A DNA stretch of 10,157 bases, from the NCBI GenBank assembly GCA_020724125.1, contig DYHM01000019.1:1-10157 (forward strand), given 5' to 3'. The notes below the pieces were generated by a model, which made no database searches, had not been told where the DNA came from, and worked only from the letters and a program-made list of their open reading frames with translations. The stretch comes from Patescibacteria group bacterium. Lineage in GTDB: Bacteria; Patescibacteriota; Minisyncoccia; Minisyncoccales; CG1-02-41-26. Positions 1 through 5,067 of the stretch are shown in pieces; positions within the stretch are counted from its first letter, which is position 1; each line of letters starts with the position of its first letter. A program made the position numbers and the translations under genes.

Positions 1-4
1 ATAA

Positions 5-134
5 TAAAGATGTTGTTTGATAATATTTTGAGGTATTTTTATAATTTTTCCCTTTTAAAAACCTTATAAATAAAGGGTTTATATGGCATCAATTTACTAA
101 AATTCACAAAAAACTTTATTAAACAACATCTTTA
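5..134. repeat. Imperfect inverted repeat, possible miniature transposon (MITE)
   Basis: The arms at 5-18 and 121-134 are perfect 14-bp reverse complements (key word AAGATGTTGTTT). With three mismatches the pairing extends to 5-29 against 110-134. The interior contains further self-complementary text around 50-80, for example CCCTTT against AAAGGG. Both outer ends are TA, as expected for a Tc1/mariner/IS630-type element that duplicates TA. However, TA is its own complement and the region is AT-rich, so a real target duplication cannot be told from arm sequence. There is no transposase and no ORF inside. It could also be a simple long hairpin or a remnant. The window starts here, so the left context is missing. 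Confidence 0.4.
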
Positions 135-140
135 ATCTAT

Positions 141-184
141 CCGTCGAGTTCCCCGCAATGAATAGGATAAATTTCGCTCGGCGG
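141..184 (+). other. GC-rich stem-loop downstream of tRNA-Leu
   Basis: CCGTCGAG at 141-148 pairs with CTCGGCGG at 177-184 to give eight pairs including one G-U; a second wobble at 149/176 can be added. The loop is about 27 nt and contains TTCCCCGC. The wobble is legal only in RNA read from the plus strand; on the minus strand it becomes a C-A mismatch, so this is not a clean terminator for the leftward tRNA/rplS unit and no T-run follows. The segment is clearly more GC-rich than its surroundings. It may be a structured RNA fragment or a repeat remnant; I do not recognise it. Confidence 0.3.
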
Positions 185-213
185 CCCATAAATCGTTGAC
201 TTTTAATGAAATG

Positions 214-298
214 TGCCCAGGGCGGGACTCGAACCCGCACGCCTTTTTAAAGGCACAGCCCCTCAAACTGTTGTGTATGCCAATTCCACCACCTGGGC
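214..298 (-). tRNA. tRNA-Leu (anticodon GAG)
   Basis: An 85-nt class II tRNA on the minus strand. The acceptor stem GCCCAGG (298-292) pairs with CCTGGGC (221-215), followed by discriminator A at 214. The D-arm begins GTGG and closes with CAC. The anticodon stem ACAGT/GCTGT frames loop TTGAGGG, placing anticodon GAG at 264-262, which reads CUU and CUC leucine codons. The long variable arm folds as GCCTTT/AAAGGC with a 2-nt loop, as expected for leucine. The T-arm is GCGGG TTCGAGT CCCGC. The 3' CCA is not encoded (the next bases are CAT), so CCA must be added after transcription. The first tRNA base is also the last base of the rplS stop codon, so both probably come from one transcript and RNase P must cut exactly at the end of the rplS reading frame. 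Confidence 0.95.
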
Positions 299-726
299 TA
301 TTTTTCTATCGTTTTTTCTTCCAATGCTTTCCCTGTTGCTGCTACGGTAAATTCTTTTTTCTTTAATCTCGCTTTTTTGCCTTTTGCTGTTCTTAAATAA
401 TAAAGTTTCGCCCTTCTTACCTTGCTTTTGTTTATGACTTCTATTTTTTCAATAAATGGAGAATGTAAGGGAAAAATTCTTTCCACGCCCACTCCGTCAA
501 TAACTCTTCTTACTGTAATAGTTGAACTAATTCCGGCGCCGTGTTTTCTTGCTAAGATTATTCCCTCGAACACCTGAATCCTTTCTTTTCCACCGGTTTC
601 TTTCTTGGCCTTACCTGCCTTGCCTTTTTCTTTTATTTTTTCAAAAACCATAACCGTATCTCCGGGTCGAAGGTCGGAAGGAATTGTTTTTAAAAATGGT
701 TTTAAAAAAACATTGGTAATTTCCAT
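298..726 (-). CDS. rplS: 50S ribosomal protein L19
   Basis: L19 is a large-subunit protein at the interface with the 30S subunit. The 142-residue product carries the family signatures in order: a RPGDTV-like segment (residues 20-25), VFEGIILA (about 52-59), TVRR (about 71-74), [11 protein letters not shown] (about 80-90) and the C-terminal [11 protein letters not shown] (about 102-112). It is longer than the usual roughly 115 residues for two visible reasons. A lysine/glycine-rich insertion of about a dozen residues (around 33-47) sits in the loop before VFEG, and there is a basic C-terminal tail after the YYLR core. The ATG at 726-724 is the natural start, about 20 residues before RPGD as in other L19 proteins; no Shine-Dalgarno sequence precedes it. 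The TAG stop shares its G with the 5' end of tRNA-Leu. A minus-strand promoter candidate lies about 80 bp upstream. Confidence 0.96.
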   Translation of the reverse strand: MEITNVFLKPFLKTIPSDLRPGDTVMVFEKIKEKGKAGKAKKETGGKERIQVFEGIILARKHGAGISSTITVRRVIDGVGVERIFPLHSPFIEKIEVINKSKVRRAKLYYLRTAKGKKARLKKKEFTVAATGKALEEKTIEK

Positions 727-806
727 ACTTTAATGGTTGAGTTTAAAATAAAAACAAGTAGATAAATCAAATAAAATTTTCGACCCTTGAAAAACGAAAC
801 AATAAA

Positions 807-835
807 ATAATATCAAGTTTTTACCATCCTACCAA
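807..835 (-). promoter_or_regulatory. Candidate sigma-70-type promoter for rplS/tRNA-Leu
   Basis: Read on the minus strand, TTGGTA (835-830, four of six -35 consensus positions) is followed after exactly 17 bases by TATTAT (812-807, five of six -10 positions). Transcription would start near 800 and leave an untranslated leader of about 75 nt before the rplS ATG. The background is AT-rich, so a chance match is quite possible. The spacing and the lack of a better candidate in the gap support it. Confidence 0.35.
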
Positions 836-986
836 AAAACATTAAAAATTCAAGACATCATGAAGGTTTAAATTTGTCTTATATTGATTTTTTTCTTTAT
901 TTGTTTAGCATTAAAAGGGTGTGAATAATTACTTTTCGCATTGATTTTTTCCCTGATTGGCGTTGATCTCTGTAAAAAAATACCAC

Positions 987-1032
987 GCGAATATCTCCGC
1001 GAATATAATGCGAATCTCCGCGAATCACGAAT
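987..1032. repeat. Cluster of GCGAAT words
   Basis: GCGAAT occurs at 987, 999, 1010 and 1020, with a fifth, ACGAAT, at 1027. The gaps are 12, 11, 10 and 7 bases. The linkers also repeat: ATCTCC or TCTCC precedes two copies. The segment is more GC-rich than its flanks and non-coding. It could be an array of protein-binding sites on one face of the helix or a degenerate dispersed repeat. Confidence 0.5.
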
Positions 1033-1045
1033 TATTCAATGGTCT

Positions 1046-1129
1046 AATTAAAAAAATAAAACAAGGTTAATTTTGATAGGAATAAAATTAAAAAAATAAA
1101 ACAAGGTTAATTTTGATAGGAATAAAATT
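1046..1129. repeat. Perfect 40-bp tandem duplication
   Basis: Positions 1046-1085 and 1086-1125 are identical, and a partial third copy continues to 1129, giving 84 bp of exact 40-bp periodicity. Each unit contains ACAAGGTTAATTTTGATAGG. There are no differences between copies, so the duplication is recent, maintained by slippage, or possibly an assembly artefact. It ends 30 bp before the hydrolase start codon. Confidence 0.9.
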
Positions 1130-1159
1130 TATTTAATTATTTCCTGTTAACGTTATCTT

Positions 1160-1885
1160 ATGGAGTTTTATCGGGAAACAATTTTCATTCTTCATGGTTG
1201 GGGGGGCAGTTCTCGGTCATTTAAATCTCTTAGAAATTTATTGCTCGAAAAAGGATTGTTGGTTTACGCCTTAGACCTGCCAGGTTTTGGCGGCGCGTCA
1301 GCGCCGCCAAAACCCTGGGCTGTTGACGACTATGTTAATTTTGTTTCCAATTTTGTCCTTGCCCAAAAAATAGATAAATTTTATCTCTTTGGTCATTCTT
1401 TTGGGGGAAGGATTGCTATAAAATTTGCCGTCAAATATCCCGAAAAATTAAAAGGATTAATTCTTTGTTCAGCAGCCGGTTTAAAGCCGAGAAAAACCTT
1501 TTGGCAGATTTTAATTTTCGGCCTGGCAAAAATCGGCAATAAATTTTCTTTTTGTCCTGGTTATTCTTTTTTTCGTAAAATCTTTTATAAATTTTTTATT
1601 AGAAAAACAGACTATCTTCGAACCAAAGGACTGATGAAAGAAACCTTTAAGAAGGTGATTAACGAGGACTTAACTTCTTTTTTATCTCAAATTAAAATTC
1701 CCAGCTTAATTATCTGGGGCCGGAAAGATAAAATAACTCCGATTTCCGACGCTTATAAAATGAACAAAGAAATTAAAAATTCTATCTTGAAAATTATTCC
1801 CGAGGGAAATCATAATCCGCATTTTCAGTTTCCTCAAAAATTAACGGAATATATTTTAGAATTTATTGCCAAAAACAAGATTTAA
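1160..1885 (+). CDS. Alpha/beta-fold hydrolase
   Basis: A 241-residue soluble single-domain protein of the alpha/beta hydrolase superfamily. The N-terminal HGWGG (12-16) supplies the oxyanion-hole turn and DLPGFG (39-44) the next conserved loop. GHSFGG (78-83) is the nucleophile elbow with Ser80. WGRKDKITP (186-194) carries the likely acid Asp190, and GNHNPH (216-221) the likely base His218. The triad is therefore complete and the enzyme is probably active. The lid (about 110-175) is basic and aromatic. Esterase, lipase or C-C hydrolase activity cannot be chosen from the sequence. No signal peptide is seen, so it is probably cytoplasmic. The ATG at 1160 lies just before the first beta-strand and has no Shine-Dalgarno sequence. 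Two oddities are a G7 run at 1200-1206 inside the oxyanion-hole codons and a GC-rich perfect hairpin at codons 42-52. The stop codon runs directly into a heptamer array. Confidence 0.9.
   Translation: MEFYRETIFILHGWGGSSRSFKSLRNLLLEKGLLVYALDLPGFGGASAPPKPWAVDDYVNFVSNFVLAQKIDKFYLFGHSFGGRIAIKFAVKYPEKLKGLILCSAAGLKPRKTFWQILIFGLAKIGNKFSFCPGYSFFRKIFYKFFIRKTDYLRTKGLMKETFKKVINEDLTSFLSQIKIPSLIIWGRKDKITPISDAYKMNKEIKNSILKIIPEGNHNPHFQFPQKLTEYILEFIAKNKI
1280..1318. repeat. GC-rich perfect inverted repeat inside the hydrolase gene
   Basis: GGTTTTGGCGGCGC at 1283-1296 is followed by a 4-base loop (GTCA) and its exact reverse complement at 1301-1314. Allowing a one-base bulge at 1315, the stem reaches 17 pairs (1280-1318). 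It is fully coding, covering roughly residues 41-53 after DLP, and keeps the reading frame. Its GC content stands far above the surrounding gene. It could slow transcription or translation, or record a template-switch event. Confidence 0.9.
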
Positions 1886-1948
1886 TTCAAAATTCAAAAT
1901 TCATTCAAAATTCATTCAAAATTCAAAATTAGAAATTCAAAATTAAAT
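1885..1948. repeat. Heptamer array (ATTCAAA family) before the permease gene
   Basis: ATTCAAA units start at 1885, 1892, 1903, 1914, 1921 and 1935, with a variant ATTAGAA at 1928. The 7-bp step is broken only by two 4-bp partial units, ATTC at 1899 and 1910. The array begins on the last base of the hydrolase stop codon and ends a few bases before the permease ATG, filling the whole gap. No promoter or ribosome-binding sequence is visible in it. Confidence 0.85.
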
Positions 1949-1953
1949 TAGAT

Positions 1954-3084
1954 ATGGCGGAGCTGAAAAAAATTATTCTCTCAATAAGCACCTTAGCGGG
2001 AACCATTATCGGGGTGGGGCTTTTTTCTCTTCCTTATATAACTTCAAAATTAGGGTTTCCCTTAATTATTCTTTATTTTTTAGTTTTAGGGACAATCGTT
2101 ATTATTATTCATCTTTTTTACGCCGAGCTTTCTTTGAGAACTCCTGATTTTAAGCGGCTGCCATCTTTTGTTGAAATTTATTTAGGGAAAAAAATTAAAA
2201 AAATAGCTTTTTTTACAACAATTACCGGTCTTTATGGAGCTATTTTGGCTTATCTTATTGTTGGCGGAAATTTTCTAAATAAACTTTTTTTTCCTTTTTT
2301 AGACAAAGACTTTTTTGGGGCCACTTTTCTTTATTTTGCTTTAGGCGCTTTTTTTATTTTCTTTGGGATAAAAATGATCGCCAAAATAGAATTTTGGGGA
2401 TTGATTTTTTTCTTTTTAATTTTAATTTTTATTTTTTTTATTGGACTTCCTAAATTTCAATTCAAAAACCTTTTTCCCCTTCCCCAGCTAAGTCATTTTT
2501 TCCTGCCCTATGGACCCATTCTTTTTTCTCTTTGGGGGGCAAGCCTTATTCCGGAAATTGAAGAAATGTTGGGAAAAAGGAAGGACTTATTAAAAAAAAT
2601 TGTTGTAATTTCTATTCTCATTCCTATTATTGTTTATCTATTTTTTATCTTTTCTATTTTAGGAATCAGCGGTCAGCAGACCTCAGAAACGGCATTAGTC
2701 GGATTGGAAAAATTTTTAGGGAAAGAAATTATAAATCTTGCTTTTGTTTTTGGAATTTTAACTACTTTTACTTCTTTTATTGCCCTTGGTTTAAGTTTGC
2801 AAAGAATTTTTTGCTATGATTTAAAAATACCCAAAAATTCCGCATGGGCTTTAACTTGTTTCGTTCCTTTGATTTTATTCTTAATAGGTCTTAAGCACTT
2901 CATTTTGGTAATTTCTTTTATTGGTAGTATAATGTTAGGTATTGATGGAATTTTAATTTTGTTGATGTACCAAAAATTAAAGTTCGAAGTTCAATATTCA
3001 AGGTTCAAAGTTTTTCTGATTTATCCTTTGATTTTAGTATTTTTAGCCGGAATTATTTATGAAATAATATATTTCCTGAAATGA
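1954..3084 (+). CDS. APC/LeuT-fold amino-acid permease (aromatic amino-acid permease-like)
   Basis: A 376-residue polytopic membrane protein with about eleven hydrophobic spans, roughly at 6-27, 33-57, 82-105, 121-140, 145-164, 183-200, 214-236, 257-281, 297-316, 318-340 and 352-374. The first span contains LAGTIIGVGLFSLPY (14-28), the glycine-rich broken helix that binds substrate in the APC superfamily. GASLIPEIEEML (195-206) matches the second broken helix, span 6. The closest look is to the tryptophan/tyrosine permease (HAAAP) group, but the substrate is not established. It most likely imports amino acids by ion symport, useful for an organism with limited biosynthesis. The ATG at 1954 follows a heptamer array and has no Shine-Dalgarno sequence. 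The loop between spans 10 and 11 is encoded by a heptamer array and shows a 7-residue echo, KFEV (343-346) and RFKV (350-353). Confidence 0.85.
   Translation: MAELKKIILSISTLAGTIIGVGLFSLPYITSKLGFPLIILYFLVLGTIVIIIHLFYAELSLRTPDFKRLPSFVEIYLGKKIKKIAFFTTITGLYGAILAYLIVGGNFLNKLFFPFLDKDFFGATFLYFALGAFFIFFGIKMIAKIEFWGLIFFFLILIFIFFIGLPKFQFKNLFPLPQLSHFFLPYGPILFSLWGASLIPEIEEMLGKRKDLLKKIVVISILIPIIVYLFFIFSILGISGQQTSETALVGLEKFLGKEIINLAFVFGILTTFTSFIALGLSLQRIFCYDLKIPKNSAWALTCFVPLILFLIGLKHFILVISFIGSIMLGIDGILILLMYQKLKFEVQYSRFKVFLIYPLILVFLAGIIYEIIYFLK
2981..3015. repeat. Heptamer array inside the permease coding region
   Basis: Five consecutive 7-bp units start at 2981, 2988, 2995, 3002 and 3009, for example AGTTCAA and GGTTCAA. 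These are the reverse complement of the TTGAACT word used before nusA. Three units equal 21 bp or seven codons, so the protein shows the pattern K/R-F-E/K-V twice, seven residues apart (343-346 and 350-353). The array falls in the predicted loop between the last two membrane spans, where extra residues are tolerated. Confidence 0.7.
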
Positions 3085-3085
3085 T

Positions 3086-3123
3086 TAATTCTTAATTTTT
3101 AATCTTAATTTCTAATTTTTAAT
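3086..3123. repeat. Degenerate heptamer array (TTAATTT family) before yraN
   Basis: TAATT or TAAT words start at 3086, 3093, 3100, 3106, 3113 and 3120, so the step is 7 bp with one 6-bp slip. The array starts just after the permease TGA stop and fills most of the gap to the yraN ATG at 3144. It is less regular than the arrays before the permease and nusA. Confidence 0.55.
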
Positions 3124-3143
3124 AAAATTCTGAATTTTTAAAT

Positions 3144-3533
3144 ATGCTTTCCAGAAAAGAAATTGGCGCTTTTGGAGAAAAAATCGCCAAAAGATATTTA
3201 GAAAAGAGGGGTTATAAAATTTTAGCTCAAAATTTCCGAAAAAAATTTGGCGAGCTTGATATCGTGACAAAGAAAAATAAGAACGTTATTTTTTTTGAAG
3301 TTAAAACCAGAGAAGTCAACGACCCAAACGAATTGGAATCTTTTTTACCTGAGGACGAAATTTCTTTTGAAAAAGAAAAGCAATTGCGAAAAATGACGCA
3401 GATTTATTTAGCGGAAAACAATCTTTCTCTAAATACTTCCTGCCAGATTGATATTTTAGCCATTAATCTTTTTTTAGATTCTCAAAGGGCAAAAATTAGG
3501 CATTACAAAAACGCGATTGAAGACAAGTATTGA
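3144..3533 (+). CDS. yraN: YraN/UPF0102 family protein (nuclease-like fold)
   Basis: A 129-residue protein with the family's pattern: a G-x-x-GE-x-x-A helix start (G8 to A15), YL...RGYKIL-x-x-NFR (18-32), GELDIV (36-41), FFEVKTR (50-56), a K-x-x-K-x-x-QLRK helix (about 74-83) and a closing QIDILAI strand (101-107). Glu37, Asp39, Glu52 and Lys54 occupy the E-x-D...E-x-K positions of the PD-(D/E)xK nuclease fold, so metal-dependent nuclease activity is conceivable. The family's biological role is still unclear and I do not assign one. The length is typical. In many bacteria yraN lies near rplS and rnhB; here rplS is nearby but divergent and rnhB is absent. The ATG at 3144 has no Shine-Dalgarno sequence. 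The TGA stop overlaps the start of a TTGACA promoter-like box. Confidence 0.88.
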   Translation: MLSRKEIGAFGEKIAKRYLEKRGYKILAQNFRKKFGELDIVTKKNKNVIFFEVKTREVNDPNELESFLPEDEISFEKEKQLRKMTQIYLAENNLSLNTSCQIDILAINLFLDSQRAKIRHYKNAIEDKY

Positions 3534-3534
3534 A

Positions 3535-3562
3535 TTGACAATTGTTCCTTTTTTGTTAATCT
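3535..3562 (+). promoter_or_regulatory. Candidate promoter for nusA
   Basis: A perfect -35 consensus, TTGACA, lies at 3535-3540, two bases after the yraN stop codon. Sixteen bases later is TAATCT (3557-3562), which keeps the key T, A and final T of a -10 box but is otherwise weak. Transcription would begin near 3569, just at the hairpin of 3571-3592, leaving a leader of about 80 nt before nusA. The -10 is the doubtful part. Confidence 0.3.
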
Positions 3563-3570
3563 GAAAACAG

Positions 3571-3597
3571 GAATCCGTAAAAAAACGGATTTTCTTT
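3571..3597 (+). terminator. Rho-independent-type terminator or leader hairpin between yraN and nusA
   Basis: AATCCGT (3572-3578) pairs perfectly with ACGGATT (3585-3591) around an A6 loop, and G-T wobbles at the base can extend it. A T-rich tail, TTTTCTTT, begins at 3590 and overlaps the last stem pairs. The stem has only three G-C pairs and is modest in strength. It would end transcripts coming from yraN. If the promoter at 3535 is real, it lies at the very 5' end of the nusA transcript and could instead act as an attenuator or 5' stabilising stem. Confidence 0.5.
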
Positions 3598-3611
3598 AAT
3601 AATAAATTTTA

Positions 3612-3644
3612 AACTTTGAACTTTTAACTTTGAACTTTGAACTA
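3612..3644. repeat. Heptamer array (AACTTTG family) before nusA
   Basis: AACTTTG or AACTTTT units start at 3612, 3619, 3626 and 3633, with a partial AACTA at 3640. The step is exactly 7 bp. The array ends eight bases before the nusA ATG and takes the place where a ribosome-binding site would normally be. Confidence 0.8.
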
Positions 3645-3651
3645 ATTAACT

Positions 3652-4785
3652 ATGGATATTAAAAACTTAACCTCGGCGATTTTGGAAATTGCCGAACAAA
3701 GAGGGATCGGCCAGAAAAAAGTAATTGAGATAATTGAAACAGCTTTGGCCACCGCTTATAAAAAAGAGTATGGCAAGAAAAGGGAAAAATACGAAGCCGA
3801 GCTTAATCCTAAAACCGGCGAAGTTAAGTTTTGGCAGATCAAAGAGGTTATTTCAGAAGAAGATGTTTCCCCTAAAAAAGAAAAAGAAGAGTTTAAGAAA
3901 AATAAAGAAACCATTTTGGAGGAAAAAGTCGTTTTTAATCCTGACCGTCATATTCTTTTAGAAGAAGCAAAAAAAATAGAACCGACTATAAAAAAGGACG
4001 AAATCTTGAAAATTCCAGCGGAAACAAAGGAAAAATTTGGACGGATAGCGGCTCAAACAGCTAAACAGGTTATTCTTCAAAAAATAAAAGAAGCAGAAAA
4101 AGAAATAACCTTAAAAGATTCTCAAGAAAAGGAGGGAGGAATCATATCAGGGATTGTTCAAAGGGTGGAAGATAAGGTTGTTTATTTTGACATTGGCAGA
4201 GTGGTAGGTGTTTTACCAAAATCAGAACAGGTTCCTGGTGAATTCTATCAAATAGGAAAAAGATTAAAACTCTATGTTTTAAAAGTTGAGGATGTTCCCA
4301 GGGGACCAATTGTTCTTCTTTCCCGCGCTTATCCTAAATTAGTTTCAAAACTTTTTGAAGCCGAAGTGCCCGAGGTTTCAGCCAACCAGGTTGTTATTAA
4401 ATCTATTGCTCGAGAGCCGGGGTCGCGGACAAAAATTGCCGTGGCGGCGATTGAAAAAGGTATTGATCCTATTGGCGCCTTAGTCGGTCAACGAGGAATA
4501 AGGATAATGACAATTACTAATGAATTGGGCGGAGAGAAAATCGATGTTATTAAATGGTCTGAAAATCCAGAGGAATATGTGATTAATAGTTTAAGTCCGG
4601 CTAAAATTTTTGATGTTAATATCCTGCCTAAAAATAAAATTGTTGCCTTTGTGGCGCCGGATCAACTTTCATTAGCTATTGGACAAAATGGCCAGAATGT
4701 TCGATTAGCCGCTAAATTAACAGGTTGGAAAATAGATATTCGGCCGGTAGAAGAGAAGGGGCAAGAAATAAAAACAGAAGAATAA
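3652..4785 (+). CDS. nusA: Transcription termination/antitermination protein NusA
   Basis: NusA binds RNA polymerase and nascent RNA and modulates pausing, termination and antitermination. The 377-residue protein shows the domain order: an N-terminal polymerase-binding domain (about 1-155), an S1 domain (about 160-225, starting GGIISGIVQRVED), KH1 (about 230-300, with DPIGALVGQRG and its GQRG loop at 279-282) and KH2 (about 305-370, with LSLAIGQNGQNVRLAAKLTGW and its GQNG loop at 344-347). The acidic repeats at the E. coli C-terminus are absent, as in B. subtilis. The N-terminal domain holds a charged lysine/glutamate-rich segment (about 68-92). The ATG at 3652 starts the canonical first helix and has no Shine-Dalgarno sequence. 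Neither rimP upstream nor infB downstream is present, so the common rimP-nusA-infB operon is broken here. Confidence 0.96.
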   Translation: MDIKNLTSAILEIAEQRGIGQKKVIEIIETALATAYKKEYGKKREKYEAELNPKTGEVKFWQIKEVISEEDVSPKKEKEEFKKNKETILEEKVVFNPDRHILLEEAKKIEPTIKKDEILKIPAETKEKFGRIAAQTAKQVILQKIKEAEKEITLKDSQEKEGGIISGIVQRVEDKVVYFDIGRVVGVLPKSEQVPGEFYQIGKRLKLYVLKVEDVPRGPIVLLSRAYPKLVSKLFEAEVPEVSANQVVIKSIAREPGSRTKIAVAAIEKGIDPIGALVGQRGIRIMTITNELGGEKIDVIKWSENPEEYVINSLSPAKIFDVNILPKNKIVAFVAPDQLSLAIGQNGQNVRLAAKLTGWKIDIRPVEEKGQEIKTEE

Positions 4786-4824
4786 ACAGAAAAGACAAAA
4801 GAAAGCAAGCTTAAGGAAATATAA

Positions 4825-4872
4825 ATTCAAAATCAATAAAATGCAAAATGCAAAAATCAAAATGCAAAATAG
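4825..4872. repeat. Heptamer array (AAAATGC family) after nusA
   Basis: Units start at 4838, 4845, 4852, 4859 and 4866, with AAAATGC three times plus AAAAATC and AAAATAG. An ATTCAAA unit at 4825 leads into it. The A-rich strand is on top here, while the matching array at the other end of the gap (5068-5197) is T-rich on top, so the two arrays are roughly reverse complements. Confidence 0.8.
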
Positions 4873-5005
4873 AAATTAATGAAAATTAATGGAAATTCAT
4901 TGAAGCAATAAATTTCTATAAATTTCGTGAAACAAATTTCAATAAATTTCAAGGAATTATTTATATAGAAATTAATGGAAACTAATGAAAATTTATGGAA
5001 ATTTG
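4873..5005. repeat. A-tracts spaced about 10 bp apart (predicted curved DNA)
   Basis: Short A-tracts of AAATT or AAATTT type begin at 4873, 4883, 4893, 4910, 4920, 4934, 4944, 4969, 4979, 4988 and 4999. Most neighbours are 10 bp apart, close to one helical turn, and the block covers about 130 bp. Established work on A-tract DNA links this spacing to intrinsic curvature. A minus-strand frame through it (4857-5039) translates into FIEI-like and FIN-like repeats and is not a credible gene. Confidence 0.6.
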
Positions 5006-5063
5006 TTGTGTTTTTACAATCAGTTTCCATAAATTTCATGAGCGAAGCGAATAAATTTCTATA
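4964..5063. repeat. Nested inverted repeat in the nusA/metallo-hydrolase gap
   Basis: The inner arms AAATTTATGGAAA (4989-5001) and TTTCCATAAATTT (5024-5036) are perfect 13-bp complements and extend to 16 pairs with one bulge. The outer arms TATAGAAATT (4964-4973) and AATTTCTATA (5054-5063) are also perfect. The text between inner and outer arms differs: the right side has the more GC-rich GAGCGAAGCGA. The whole can fold as a roughly 100-nt interrupted hairpin. It may be a small inverted-repeat element with TA ends, although TA ends are weak evidence in AT-rich sequence. Confidence 0.6.
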
Positions 5064-5067
5064 AGTT

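Larger units (their letters stand above)
727..1159. other. Divergent intergenic region between rplS and the hydrolase gene
   Basis: This 433-bp gap holds no credible ORF. It contains a candidate leftward promoter for rplS (807-835), a cluster of GCGAAT words (987-1032) and a perfect 40-bp tandem repeat (1046-1129). A 9-bp inverted repeat, TGAATAATT at 922-930 and AATTATTCA at 1030-1038, brackets the GCGAAT cluster and may mark the ends of a degenerate element. I see no clear rightward promoter for the hydrolase; TTGATA at 1113-1118 lacks a convincing -10 partner. Confidence 0.6.

Noticed and set aside
1113..1140. Promoter for the hydrolase from TTGATA in the tandem repeat
   Set aside because: No -10-like hexamer stands at 16-18 bp; the match is no better than expected in AT-rich sequence.
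1885..1948. CRISPR-like array
   Set aside because: The repeat unit is only 7 bp with no unique spacers of constant length and no cas genes in the window.
3082..3533. Recoded TGA (glycine code of Gracilibacteria/Absconditabacteria)
   Set aside because: TGA ends the permease and yraN at the expected family lengths, reading through adds only repeat-derived residues, and no in-frame TGA interrupts any gene.
3734..3961. 75-codon plus-strand ORF inside nusA
   Set aside because: It is a lysine-rich out-of-frame reading of nusA, which has clear domain motifs in the other frame.
4857..5039. Minus-strand 60-codon ORF between nusA and the metallo-hydrolase
   Set aside because: It translates phased A-tract repeats into FIEI/FIN-type low-complexity peptide, lies in a repeat-built gap and has no family likeness.
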